The translations under genes and the position numbers were made by a program. A model generated the notes under the pieces. It was given only the letters and a program-made list of their open reading frames with translations. It had not been told where the DNA came from and did no database searches. Shown one piece after another: positions 1 to 10,975 of a stretch of DNA of 64,000 bases (position 1 is its first letter; each line of letters begins with the position of its first letter). The DNA is from Phymorhynchus buccinoides (Eukaryota > Mollusca > Gastropoda > Neogastropoda > Raphitomidae), in contig CM065682.1 of the NCBI GenBank assembly GCA_017654935.2, positions 81,304,410-81,368,409 of the forward strand. The letters run 5' to 3'.

Positions 1-600
1 TCCCCCTTCATGTCGTAGACAAGTGCGTCTGACTAGGGGGGGGAGGGTTTTTTTTCTCGGAGAACTTCCGTTTACCCCCTCAACCCTCGGTGCCAGGGTG
101 GGGCAAACCAATTTGGGGTCAGACATGGGTTTGATGCACTAGGCAGCGAACCCCCCCCCCTCTATTTCTATTTCCATACACCCCCCCCACCCCCCCCTTC
201 TCTCTGTACCTTGTCATGTTTCAATTAAAATGTAATGGCAGCCTTGTTGCTACATGTGTTTCACATCTCGAGATGTTCAACGAGACTGTTGGTTCAGACA
301 TACAAACACTGCAAAACTGTGTGTCCCCTCCCCACCCTTGAAACACAACTGCCCCTGTTTCCAAACTTCTACCGTCTGTGATTGCGAATCAGTCCCCAAA
401 CGTCTCTCAATCAATGCACCCCCCCCCCCCCCACCCCCCCAGAGTTTGTGTTCACAGCCTTGCTCTTTGGTTTCAACTTTGTTGTATCATTTACACGTTG
501 GACTGTAGAGGGGAAGTATTGTTTTTATTTTGATCTTGATGGTTTTTTTTGCTCCTTCTGTTGCCTACTTTTTGCTCCTTTTGCTATATTTGCTGTTTGC
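1..600. other. Poly-C-rich flank without a gene
   Basis: Holds several long C or G tracts (near 38-60, 150-200 and 420-440) separated by ordinary sequence. The short open frames here are low-complexity and have no recognisable domain. Mirrored at about 54800-55364. I see no promoter or RNA gene. Confidence 0.6.
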
Positions 601-614
601 TGTTTAATTGTTTG

Positions 615-655
615 TCTGTGTTGATAAAGGCGCATTCACCGAAATATCCAGTAGT
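615..655 (+). ncRNA. Degenerate hammerhead-ribozyme-like motif of a Penelope element
   Basis: The core reads TTGATAA, then A, GGCG, loop CATT, CACC, then GAAATATCC. Penelope-like elements carry type-III hammerhead motifs (CUGAUGA, short stem II, GAAA) in their terminal regions, and this lies on the same strand upstream of the Penelope RT. Two core positions are off consensus (C to T, G to A). In this arm the stem has one mismatch (GGCG/CACC), which is perfect in the right arm. Probably inactive. It is an inference from motif plus context. Confidence 0.4.
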
Positions 656-781
656 TTTGTTTGTCTCTTGTGAATAAAATAACGTCACTTTGCACTTGTC
701 GTGTAGTTGTTTGTTTGCTGTATTTTTTAATGAACAAAACTTTATGTTAAACACAGGTTTTGAAGATGGATTCAGTACTGT

Positions 782-1616
782 TCCGACCATGAACAGCAGT
801 GCTCCGACCACCATAAACAGCAGTGCTCCGACCACCATGATCAGCAGTGCTCCGACCACCATGAACAGCAGTGCTCCGACCACCATGAACAGCAGTGCTC
901 CGACCACCATGAACAGCAGTGCTCCGACCATGAACAGCAGTGCTCCGACCATGAACAGCAGTGCTCCGACCACCATGATCAGCAGTGCTCCGACCACCAT
1001 GAACAGCAGTGCTCCGACCATGAACAGCAGTGCTCCGACCATGAACAGCAGTGCTCCGACCACCATGAACAGCAGTGCTCCGACCACCATGAACAGCAGT
1101 GCTCCGACCACCATGAACAGCAGTGCTCCGACCACCATGAACAGCAGTGCTCCGACCATGAACAGCAGTGCTCCGACCACCATGAACAGCAGTGCTCCGA
1201 CCATGAACAGCAGTGCTCCGACCATGAACAGCAGTGCTCCGACCATGAACAGCAGTGCTCCGACCATGAACAGCAGTGCTCCGACCATGAACAGCAGTGC
1301 TCCGACCACCATGAAACAGCAGTGCTCCGACCACCATGAACAGCAGTGCTCCGACCACCATAAACAGCAGTGCTCCGACCACCATGATCAGCAGTGCTCC
1401 GACCACCATGAACAGCAGTGCTCCGACCACCATGAACAGCAGTGCTCCGACCACCATGAACAACAGTGCTCCGACCACCATGAACAGCTAGCAGTGCTCC
1501 GACCACCATGAACAGCAGTGCTCCGACCACCATGAACAGCAGTGCTCCGACCACCATGAACAGCAGTGCTCCGACCATGAACAGCAGTGCTCCGACCACC
1601 ATGAACAGCAGTGCTC
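782..1616 (+). repeat. Minisatellite of 21- and 24-bp units encoding NSSAP(T)TM
   Basis: About 36 units built on ATGAACAGCAGTGCTCCGACC, with or without an extra ACC. Both unit lengths are multiples of three, so the frame stays open and reads NSSAPTTM or NSSAPTM. Variant units carry ATGATC or ATAAAC. An extra base at about 1313 (ATGAAACAG) and a CTAG insertion at about 1489 break the frame. The array runs straight into the Penelope RT coding sequence at 1617. The ORFs seen on the other strand are shadows of the repeat. Confidence 0.95.
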
Positions 1617-2945
1617 AGCAATTATCTCACCGATGATCTCCTAGCCAAAGGTATTATAGATGCTACTACCCATAGGTGGGCTGTCACGGACATACGAGAT
1701 GCTAAGACACCCTTGTTTTATCACCTCCCAAACATTCACAAGTCCCTACAAAAACCTCCTGGGAGACCTATAGTGTCAGGGCTGGGTGGGCCAACGGAAA
1801 AACTTTCTGCCCTCGTAGACCATTGGCTACGGGACACAGTCTCTTCCCTCCCCAGTTTCATTCAAGACACTACCCATTTCTTGAAAATCATCCAGGACTG
1901 GAACCTCAAACACGGCCCCTTCTCTGACGTTACACTAGTGACAATTGACGTCGTTGGACTCTACTCAAATATACCCCACAAAGACCTTAATGACGCTGCT
2001 AAACACTATCTCCAACAGACTGACGATTCCAACGTTCCCCCTTCAAAGACAGTTCTTGAAATAGTCAACCACGTGCTCTTAAACAATTACTTTACTTTCG
2101 AGGGAATAGTCTACCACCAAATATCAGGAACTGCTATGGGTACGCCCATGGCCCCAGCAGTGGCAAACCTCTTCATGGGGTGGTTAGAAACCAATCTACT
2201 TTCCAACAGTCCTGTCTCTGTGCCTTCTGATTTCTGGAAACGCTTCATAGATTACATTTTCCTTCTCTGGACCAAATCACAATCTGAACTCGAAACCTTC
2301 CTGTCCTATATCAACAGTGTTCATCCCACCATCAAATTCACATACTCTTCTTCCACTTACCAACTACCATTTCTGGACGTCCCAAGTCTCACTGGACAAT
2401 AGTTTCATTGAGACTGACCTCCACACCAAACCCACAGACTCACACGCCTACCTACACTACAGTTCACGTCACCCTTCTCACTGTACAATTAATCTCCCAT
2501 ACAGTCAGCTCTTAAGGACCAAACGCATCTGCTCCAAACCCCAAGATTTTGAGGTCCGCTCAGAGCAAATGTACCAATATCTGTTGCTCAGGGGATACAA
2601 ACCCAAGGTTCTCCAGAATGCTCTGGACAAAGTCAGAAACGTCCCACGCTCAGACACTCTCTCCTACAAGCCTAAGGCAACCAACCCTAGAACACCCGTC
2701 ATTGTGACGTACAATCCCGGTAACCCCCCACTCCGCCTATGGCTTCATGAGCTCCACCAGAACGTTCTCCTCAATAACACTAGGCTTAAAGGAGCAATTC
2801 CCCAGCCACCCATTTTGGGACTAAGAAACAGTCGCTCCCTCAAAAACATCCTCATGCCATCGGCCTTACCCAGACACATCCCCAACTCTGCCCCTGGGTT
2901 TTCGAAATGCTCTAAAAAATGTGTGGTCTGCAAGGAGCATGCAGG
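1617..2945 (+). pseudogene. Penelope-like element reverse transcriptase, degenerate
   Basis: Penelope-family RTs copy element RNA into chromosomes and normally end in a GIY-YIG endonuclease. Landmarks in order: LFYHLPNIHK and GRPIVSGLGGPTEKLS near residues 35-65, LVTIDVVGLYSNIP (motif A Asp present), SGTAMGTPMAPAVANLF (motif B), then WKRFIDYIFLLW, where the usual YIDD catalytic box reads FIDY, so the second Asp is lost. A frameshift near 2380 moves the thumb region (SLDNSFIETDLHTKPTD) to another frame. The reading then reaches a Cys-rich connector (KCSKKCVVC, about 2905-2935) and is cut off by an antisense LINE at about 2945, so the endonuclease is missing. The N-terminus is replaced by the minisatellite. 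Not functional. Confidence 0.9.
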
Positions 2946-2947
2946 TC

Positions 2948-3470
2948 TGATGACAGGTGCACACCAAGGCATTGCTGGACTTGTTGAAGTGGAGTCCCGT
3001 TCAGTTTGTACAGGAACTGGGATGTTTGTCTGATGGGAAGGATGGTGCACTTGGATGTGTTAAAGCGCATGCCCCACTGTTCAGCCCAGACCTCAAGTTT
3101 GGTGTAGGTCGTCTTGGAGCATGAGATGGTCTTGGAAGCTGTTGATTTCTCTGTACAGAAGACAGTCATCCGCGAACAGCCTCACTGTCGATTTCACAGA
3201 GTCCGGCAGATCATTTAGATGGCACAAGAACAGCAAGGGGCCAAGGACTGTGCCCGATTCCACTGCCACCTCATCTGATGCCTCGCCTTCAACTAGTAGT
3301 TCAACTTCAAGTACCACCTTCATCGTCCTCTTTGTCAGGAAATGAGTCAGCCAGGAGTGAATAGGCCCTCGAACACCATAGTAGTCCAGCTTCTCAAGGA
3401 GTTTGCGGTGAGGTCACAGGCCTTACTGAGGTCAAGGACGGCAACGTCCACTTGCTTCTTTGTGTCAAAG
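2948..3470 (-). pseudogene. LINE reverse transcriptase fragment (CR1/jockey-like)
   Basis: Reads on the minus strand as an internal RT piece: a motif A remnant near 3440-3465 (VAVLDLSKACD), then SGTVLGPLLFL, NDLPDSVKSTVRLFADDCLLYREI (catalytic FADD kept) and, after a frameshift near 3105, KLEVWAEQWGMRFNTSKC with CLGVHLSSDL. The usual PQG before VLGP is lost. Both ends are truncated; the 3' end abuts the Penelope connector at about 2945. It closely resembles the LINE RT at 57043-58128, so probably the same family. Confidence 0.85.
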
Positions 3471-3850
3471 GACTTGGTGGGTTTTAGAGACTGATCTTAG
3501 AGACTGGACTGGAGAGATGGGAAGGTGACCAGGGGGGGGGGGGGGGGGGGGGGTGAAAAACAGGAGACACGCACCCTTGTTGGAGGCTGCCAAGATTAAT
3601 TTTGGAAAGGGGATCACGTGACTTTTGCCTGTGAAGATCACGTGATTTGGGTCCAGTTCCATGGATGGAGCACGTGACCTGCTGGGCGCATCAGAGTTGT
3701 CTTCCCTTTGTCATTGAAGTTGTCTGCCCTTTTTAATTGAGCGTGCGACTCTACATGTAATGTAGGTCCGTGGGTGCGACGCGCTGGTGGATCATTGAGA
3801 ACCTCATGAATATGCATCAGCCTAACAGACTGGTGACCAGAACATGTTAA
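3471..3850. promoter_or_regulatory. Non-coding patch with three CACGTG E-boxes
   Basis: Perfect CACGTG palindromes occur at 3615, 3639 and 3671, two as ATCACGTGA and one as GCACGTGAC. This core is bound by bHLH-leucine-zipper factors of the USF, MITF/TFEB and MYC/MAX type. A poly-G tract lies just upstream (about 3531-3553). No transcription unit is visible nearby, so a regulatory role is only suggested. The patch may be part of a repeat. Confidence 0.3.
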
Positions 3851-3879
3851 CCGACAGAGTTAGGCTGTGACTGCATCAA

Positions 3880-4330
3880 TCTCTCTCTCCGTTTCTTTTT
3901 CTCTGCCTTGCACGGCTTCCAATTTTGTTTCCACATACTATCTCTTTTTGTCTCTGCCTTTTCCTGCCTCTCTCCCTGCTCTCCGTCTCTGTCTGTCTGT
4001 CTGCCTGTCTCTGTCTGTCTGATTCTCTCTCTCTCTCTCTCACTCACACACACACAAAGCAAAACAAAAGCATGTTATTGCTTACTCTATTACCCTCTAT
4101 AAATAAAATTCATTCAATTCAATTCTCTCTCTCTCTCTCTCTTAACTAGGCTAGGCTAGTAGGGCCTAGTGCGTGCGTGCTTCCACCACACTTTCTTCAC
4201 TGGAGTTGCTGTCGTCTGCTAAACCTCATTATTCTCTCTCTCTCTCTCTCTGTGCGTAAGCAGTCTTGCTTTCACTGGAGTTTGTGTCGTCTGCTTAAAC
4301 TTGCATGTCCAAAAAAATTATTATGCATAG
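3880..4330. repeat. CT/CA microsatellites
   Basis: (CT)n and TCTG-type tracts at 3880-4050, 4126-4142 and 4233-4251, with a short (CA)n at 4044-4056. The short Ser/Leu/Cys-rich open frames here are products of simple sequence. Confidence 0.85.
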
Positions 4331-6350
4331 CATACGAATAGCATGCAAAAAAATTGCAGAATTTTGAAAGCCAAACGATTTTACATTAAAGTTGTGTATT
4401 ATTACGCTTCTGCAAAGAGAATTATGAAACAAATTTTGTGTTGTAAGAACGAGGCGTGAATTGTATGATGATAATACCCTTGACAGGGCCCATCCTCATT
4501 TTGGCATTTTTTAAAAAGTGTACAACCACCATTACTAAACCTTTGCAAAATCACAGAAGTGCATTGCTAAACTTTTGCAAAATCACAGCAAGTGCATTGT
4601 TAAAAATAAATAAAAGCTGCATTCATCATAAAAATGACAACAAAAATAATAAAAGGACTGCACACAACATTTTTACTCCTCGCCTTTTAGGCGGGAAAAA
4701 CCTTTTCAGGGCCTCAAATGGCACACCGTTAAAGGGGCACTCTGACTTATGAGTTTTTGTAAGAAACACGCCGAGATCACCAGGAAAACACCCTTTACAG
4801 AGATTGCAACACTTACTTTGCTCTGGTTTTCTATAAGTCAAATCGGCGATTCCTCTTTGGCGGAGGAGCAGGAAGTCAAATGCTTTCACTCAAAGAGAAG
4901 GCGAGCGCTGTCTCTTTTCTGATGGCTGCTAAATCGTTTGCACGAAAGTTTTGCAATACAAGCATTAAAAAAAAAAAAAATTAAGGTCAAGATGTGCCAC
5001 CCCCCTGCATTTCTCGGTTAATTCCATTTTTGCCGTTCTTACTAAGCATAAAGCTGTATTTCATTAACCTTTTTTTTTTAGCTAATAACCTTTTTGGAAT
5101 ACTAACCCTATCCCTAACCCTAGGCCATTATCTAATAGGACCCCCCCCCCCCCCCCCCCCATGTACTGCAGTGTACGGCGTCATTTGTCACAGTCGTGGT
5201 TGATTGCGTTTTTCCGTTTTGTAGGGTTGGGTGGGTGGCAAGGTTAAGCTTAGGGCTAGGGTTAGTATTCCAAAAAGGTTATTAGCTAAAAAGGTTCATA
5301 AAATACAGCTTTATGTTTGGTAAGAAAGGCAAAAACGGAAAATTGCAAATTAACCGAGAAATGCAGGGGGGGGGGGCCACGGACATCTTTACCTTTACCC
5401 GTTTATCTAAAGGAGTTTTACTCACAACAAAAGAACCAGATCCATTTTGTTTGTTTACTGCACTACAAAAAAAAGAAAACGCTTCAACCACAATGAGTGA
5501 ACTTCACCCACCCCATCCAAAATGGCTTTTCTCCCAGCATCTCTGCCAAAGAGGAATCACGCTGTTTTTACAGTTTAATTTCTAGGAAACCAGAGCAAAG
5601 TGAGTTTTCTGATCCTTGAAAAGGCTGTCTTTCTGGTGATCTCGACATGTTTCTTGCAAAAACTCATCCGTCAGGGTCCACCTTTAAACATTCTTGCTAC
5701 CCCCCCCCCCCCCCCCCCCCCCCCACCCCCGGTTGTTGTCAATCGCTAACTATACTAAGCTACTGTCGGCCACGCTCCACCCCACCCCTTCACTGTCGTC
5801 TGCTTAAGCCTTTGCAAAATCACAGAAGTGCCTTGCCAAACTTGCTAAATCACAGCAAGTGCATTGTCAAAAAAAGATAAATTAAAAAATGCATTCATCA
5901 TGATAATAACAAAAACAACAGTAAAATGACTGCACACTTAACATTTTTATGTTTCGCCTTTTTGGCAGGAAAAACCTTTACAGGGCCTCAAAACAAAGCG
6001 AAATGTATCATGTCAAATGGATTTCATTTAGCAGACGATATTCTCTTGGGGGGGGGGGGGGGGGGGGGGGAGTATACTGTGAAGCAAAGCTGTTCGTTTT
6101 GCTATTACTCGGATATTAGAAACAATTTTTCATTTTTTCTTTCTGTATTGCTTGGCATTGTAAATTCATCAAACCCTTTCTTTTGAAGAAATACTTACGG
6201 ATGGACTTTACATTCTTCTATCCTCACGTTCATTTATCAGTTGACTATTCCTTGACCCCGCCCCCTTTCTTCTTCATCCGTGTGCATCACACGATCGTTG
6301 AGAGACTCATGAATATGCTTTAGCCTAGCAATCTGACCAAAAGCTATGGA
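4200..6350. repeat. Modular composite of dispersed repeat pieces
   Basis: Several modules occur twice. TTTGCAAAATCACAGaagtg to the CGCCTTTTnGGC(G)GGAAAAACC block is present in the same orientation at about 4541-4720 and 5812-5985. A block from GAGATCACCAG to GATTCCTCTTTGGC at about 4771-4862 recurs inverted at about 5548-5645. ATGAATATGC with an AGCCTA flank occurs at about 3805-3830 and 6310-6335. The word GTCGTCTGCTtAA is seen at about 4211, 4284 and 5790. These look like pieces of non-autonomous elements inserted into one another. No protein coding was recognised. Mirrored at about 49040-51190. Confidence 0.65.
4985..5400. mobile_element. MITE-like element with long terminal inverted repeats
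   Basis: Left arm about 4985-5130 (CATCTTGACC-type end in reverse, TGCATTTCTCGGTTAATT, AAAGCTGTATTT, GCTAATAACC, TTTTTGGAATACTAACCCTA) is repeated in reverse complement at about 5236-5400. A poly-C loop lies between (5141-5160). The arms are roughly 150 bp. There is no transposase coding between them. Half of the same element is seen at 24335-24455. The loop side carries telomere-like CCTAACCCTA words. Confidence 0.75.
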
Positions 6351-8593
6351 AGCAGGGTAAGTCTCTATAGGCCTAGTACAAAGGTTAGCAGACGGACACA
6401 ATCATTTGACAGTCAAAGATGAACATGAGCCAAGTTTGGTTCTTTTCAGTTTCATTCACACAACCGTAGGCTGAGCCTAACCATACTCTCGTTGTGTTTA
6501 TGACTCTATCTCAAAAGTCAAAGTCTGGTTTCTCTCAGTTTCATGACAACAACCCTAGGCTGATCCTAGCCCTGTTCTCTTCAGACTCTCGATCTCAAAG
6601 TCTGATTCTTTTCAGTTTCATGACAACCCCTAGGCTGATCCTAACCCTATCCTCTTCATGTTTATGATTCTCGATCTCAAAGTCTGGTTCTTTTCAGTTT
6701 AATGACAACAACCGTAGGCTGATCCTAACCCTATCCTCTTCGTACGACTCTCGATCTCGAAGTCTGTTTTTTTCCCAGTTTTATGACAATAACCCTAGGC
6801 TGATCCTGGCCCTATCCTATTCATTTGTATGGCTCTCAGTATCAAAGTCTGGTTCTTTACAGTTTCACAACTACCCTAGGCTGATCGTAACCATATCCTC
6901 TTCATGTTTATGACTCGATCTCAAAATCTGGTTTATTTCAGTTTCATGACAACATGTATAGGCTGATCCTAACCGTATCATATTCATGATTGCGACTCTC
7001 GATCTCAAAGTCTGGTTCTTTTTAGTTTCATGATGACAACTCTAAGCTGATCCTAACCCTATCCCCTACATTGTTTATGATTCTTAATCTCAAAGTCTGG
7101 TTCTTTTCAGTTTAATGACAACAACCCTAGGCTGATCCTAACCCTATCCTCTTCGTGTTTACGGTTCTCGATGTCAAAGTCTGGTTTCTTTTAGTTTCAT
7201 GGCAATAACCCTAGGCTGATCCTAACCCAATCTTCTTTGTGTTTATGACTTGATCTCAAAGTCTGGTTCTTTTCAGTTTCGTTACAACAACCCTCCCTGT
7301 CAACAACTTAAGGCTGATACTACCCTTATTCTCTTCATGTTTATGACCATCAATCTCAAAGTCTGGCTTCTTTCAGCTTCATGACAATAAACCTAGGCTG
7401 ATCCTAACCCTATCCTCTTCATGTTTATGATTCTCGATCTCAAAGTCTGGTTCTTTTCAGTTTCATTACAACATCCTTAGGCTGATCCTAACCCTATCCT
7501 CTTCATGTTTAAGACTCTCGATCTCAAAGTCTCTTTCTTTTCAGTTTCATGACAACAAACCTAAGCTGATCCTAACCATATCATCTACGTGTTTACGACT
7601 CTCGATCTCAAAGTCTGGTTCTTTTTAGTTTCACGACAATAACCCTAGGCTGACCTTAGCCCTATCCTATTCAATTTTATGGCTCTCGATCTCTCAAAGT
7701 CTGGTTCTTTTCAGTTTCACAAACAACCCTAGGCTGATCTTAACCCTATCTTCTTCATGTTTATGACCCTCGATCTCAAAGTCTGCTTTCTTTCAATTTC
7801 ATGACAACCCTTGGCTGATCCTAACCTTGTCATGTTTACGACTCTCGATCTCAAAGTCTGATTCTTTTCAGTTTTACAACAACAACCCTAGGCTGATCCT
7901 AACCCTATCCTCTTCATGTTTATGACTTGATCTCAAAGTATGGTTTCTTTCATTTTCATGACATCCCTAGGCTGATCCTAGCCTTATTTTCTTCATGTTT
8001 ACTACTCTTGATCTCAAAGTCTGGTTTCTCTCAGTTTTTTATGACAATAACCCTAGGCTGATCCTAACCCTACTCTCTTTGTGTTTACTACTCAATCTCA
8101 AAGTCTGGTTCTGTTCAGTTTTATGACAACAACTCTAGGCTGATCCTAACCCTAAACTTTAAGTGTTTATGATTCTCAATCTCAAAATCTGATTTATTTC
8201 AATTTCTTGACAATGACTATAGGATGAGCCTTACCGTATCAGATTCATTTTTTATCGCACTCGATCTCAAAGTCTGGTTCTTTTCAGTTTCACAACAACC
8301 CAAGTTGATCCTAACCCCTCTATTCTTTTCATGTTTACGACTCTTGATGTCAAAGTTTGGTTTATTTCAGTTTGATGACAATAACCCTAGGCTAACCCTA
8401 ACCCTACTCTCGTCGTGTTTATGACTGTCTCAAAAGTCAAAGTCTGGTTTCTTTCAGTTTTATGACAATAACTCTAGGCTGATCCTAGCCCTACTCTATT
8501 AATTTGTATGGCTCTCGATCTCAAAGTCTGGTTATTTTCAGTTTCATGTCAATAACCCTAAGCTGATCCTAACCCTATCCTCTATTATTTTCG

Positions 8594-9352
8594 TGTTTAC
8601 ATTACAGGAGTACATTTTATGTACTTGTGTATTTTTATTTCTTTATCCATTTTGTCTCACTGTTTTAAAATGATTTTACGTTATAAGTGTTTTAAAATGC
8701 TATTTTATTAGTATGTGTGTGAGTGTCATTCATTTAATGTTTTTCCACTGATCGTGTGTGTCTGTGTGTGTTTGTGTGTATGCGCGTGTGTGCGTGCGCG
8801 CGTGTCGGTGTGTGTGGGGGGGGGGGGGGGGGGATGTTTATTAATATTGAATATAATGTGCCTTTTTTGTGACTATTGTATGTACAAATGATAGTAAGTT
8901 GTTATTTTATGATGCATGCAACTGTATTTCAGTCCTATATATCTCTGTCTCTGTTTGTGTGTCTCTCTCTTCTCTCTTTCTCTGTCTGTCCCTCTGTCCG
9001 ACTCTCTGTGTCTCCATCTCTGTCTTTCTCTGTCTGTATGTTTGTCTCTTTCTCTCTCTTGTTCTCTTTCTCTCTCTATCGTTATAAGTGTGGGTGTGGG
9101 TGTGATTTGTTAATAGTGCGGCCTGGGCGTCTTTAAGTGTCCATCAGTGTGAGTGTTTCAAGTTGGTTGCGAAAGTGTACTGTAGATTATGTCATTCATT
9201 ATTTGGGCGTGATTGAGAAATTGACTGAGGGATCAGGGAAGGGGGTGTTGGTCAATGTTTGATGTATACTTTTTGTTCATTGTGTTTACTATTCATTTTA
9301 GTGATTTCTGTAAAGCGCTTAGAGCTTAAAGATTAGGCGCTATAAAAGTTGT
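8594..9352 (+). mobile_element. LINE or SINE 3' end inserted in the satellite
   Basis: Interrupts the satellite. Contains (GT)n with a poly-G tract (8750-8833), (CT)n (8940-9085), and ends in TAAAGCGCTTAGAGC followed by GGCGCTATAAAAG at about 9310-9345, then satellite resumes. The paired word AAGCGCTTAGAGC/GGCGCTATA is the 3' end of an L2-like LINE in this window (11030 region, minus strand). No RT coding is kept. Mirrored at about 46030-46812. Confidence 0.6.
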
Positions 9353-9469
9353 CTTCATGTTTATTACTCTCGATTTCAAAGTCTGGTTTCTTTCAGTTTC
9401 ATGACAATAACCCTAGGCTGATCCTAGCTCTATCGTCTTTGTATTTTGACTCGATCTCAAAGTCTAGTT

Positions 9470-9640
9470 CTTCCTCGGTTGTTTGCTTTCTGACGGCTTA
9501 CAAAGATTCGCTCCCCTTGGGTCTCGGGTTCTGCGATTTGAACAAGCCAGGGTGTAGCTGCGCTTTGGGATTCAGAATGAGCAGCGTAGGAGCAACGCCA
9601 CTGTACGACCCAGCATATGGGACAGCAATAACATTTTAAA
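9470..9640 (-). other. Short insertion in the satellite, possible SINE-like piece
   Basis: About 170 bp without satellite character. Read on the minus strand it includes GTTCAAATC, which fits the Pol III B-box consensus, but I cannot point to a convincing A box at the right distance. The mirrored copy (about 45745-45920) has about 8 extra bases. Identity is unknown. Confidence 0.3.
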
Positions 9641-10375
9641 AAGTCTGGTTCTTTTCAGTTTCATGACAACAAACCTAGGCTGATCCTAACCCTTTTCTGT
9701 TCATGTTTATGACTCTCAATCTCAGAGTCTGGTTTCTTTCAGTTTCATGACAACGCTAGGCTGATCCTACCCCTCTCCTCTTTGTGTTTATGATTCTCTA
9801 TATCAAAGTCTGCTTTTTGTCAGTTTAATGACCACAACCCTAGACTGATCCTAACCTTATCTTCTTCATGTTTATGATTCTCGATCTCAAAGTCTGCTTC
9901 TTTTCAGTTTACTGACAACCCTAGGCTCATCTTAACCCTATATTCTTTGCGTTTACGACTCTCAATTACAAAGTCTGGTTTATTTTAGTTTTATGACAAC
10001 ACTCCTAGGCTGATCCTAACCCTATTCTCTTCGTGTTTATGATTGTCAATCTCAAAGTCTGGTTTTCATCAGTTTCATGACAACAATCTTGGCCTGATCC
10101 TAACCCTATTCTCTTCATGTTTATGACTCTCGATCTCAAAGTCTGGTTTCTTTCTGTTTCATGACAACAACCCTAAGCTGATCCTAGCCCTATCCTTTTC
10201 GTGTTGATGAGTCTCGATCTAAAAGTCTGGGGTTTGTTTTCAGTTTACTCACAACAACCCTAGGCTGATTCTAATCCTATTCTCTTCATGTTTATGACTC
10301 TTGATCTCAAAGTCTGGTTTCTTTCAGTTTCATGACAACAACTCTAGGCTGATCCTAACCCTATCATCTTTGTCT

Positions 10376-10975
10376 GGTTTCATGAAAATGTGTAAAGTGT
10401 ACATTTGTTTCAATTGGTGCTTCTTATTTTTCATGTCACTCTCATTATGTGTTAACGAAAACAGCATTTTGTTATTTAAAAGCCTTTTCTGACATTGTGA
10501 AACAAAATCTTGGAAACGTGAACTCTCCATAAGTATATTTTTTAAACAACTTAGGATCACAAATACTTTGGAAGATGAATCTCATCTGCTTACAGAACTA
10601 AACCTACATTTTCAGCAATATAATATGATCTCGCTTTATTGCGTTGAACTTCTTTTTGTTCCTGTCTGAGCGATCGATGACAAACGTCTTTTATGACACG
10701 TTCATATGTTATGTCACTTTTTCTCTTCTTCTTTCCTAAGGTAACCAACTACATCACGTTGAAGATATTTTGAAAAGACATGTTCATTATTATTTTACAC
10801 TTTTGAAGTGCAATACAACACTGTTTAGCCTCCTGTTGATCTTTGATCAACTGAATTTCTTGTGTATGCTATTAACTACAGAGCAGAGGAGTGTGAACGG
10901 CTTACTGGCAGACACACAGTGCATCCCCAATTCAAAGAACGAGCAAATAAAACAAAACATACATCCACAAAACAT
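10376..10975. other. AT-rich stretch with no recognised feature
   Basis: Unique-looking AT-rich DNA between the satellite and the L2-like LINE tail. The open frames (under 85 codons) show no domain or codon signal. Mirrored at about 44405-45005. Confidence 0.5.

Larger units (their letters stand above)
6420..10375 (+). repeat. Degenerate satellite array, about 80-bp unit
   Basis: About 40-45 divergent units share AATCTCAAAGTCTGGTT or GATCTCAAAGTCTGGTT, then CAGTTTCATGACAACAACC, CTAGGCTGATCCTAACCCTA and TTCATGTTTATGA. Spacing is about 78-90 bp. Units differ from one another by 10-25%, pointing to an old array. Insertions interrupt it at about 8594-9352 and 9470-9640. Short open frames inside are chance products. 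Mirrored at about 45005-48990. Confidence 0.93.

Noticed and set aside
782..1616. Possible CRISPR-like array
   Set aside because: Units are contiguous 21/24-bp repeats without unique spacers, in a eukaryotic context.
9470..9640. tRNA or tRNA-derived SINE
   Set aside because: A B-box-like GTTCAAATC is present but no A box at a proper distance and no cloverleaf could be drawn. Kept only as an unidentified insertion.
6420..10375. True interstitial telomere repeat
   Set aside because: TTAGGG words are isolated within an 80-bp unit and not tandem. Reported only as telomere-like.
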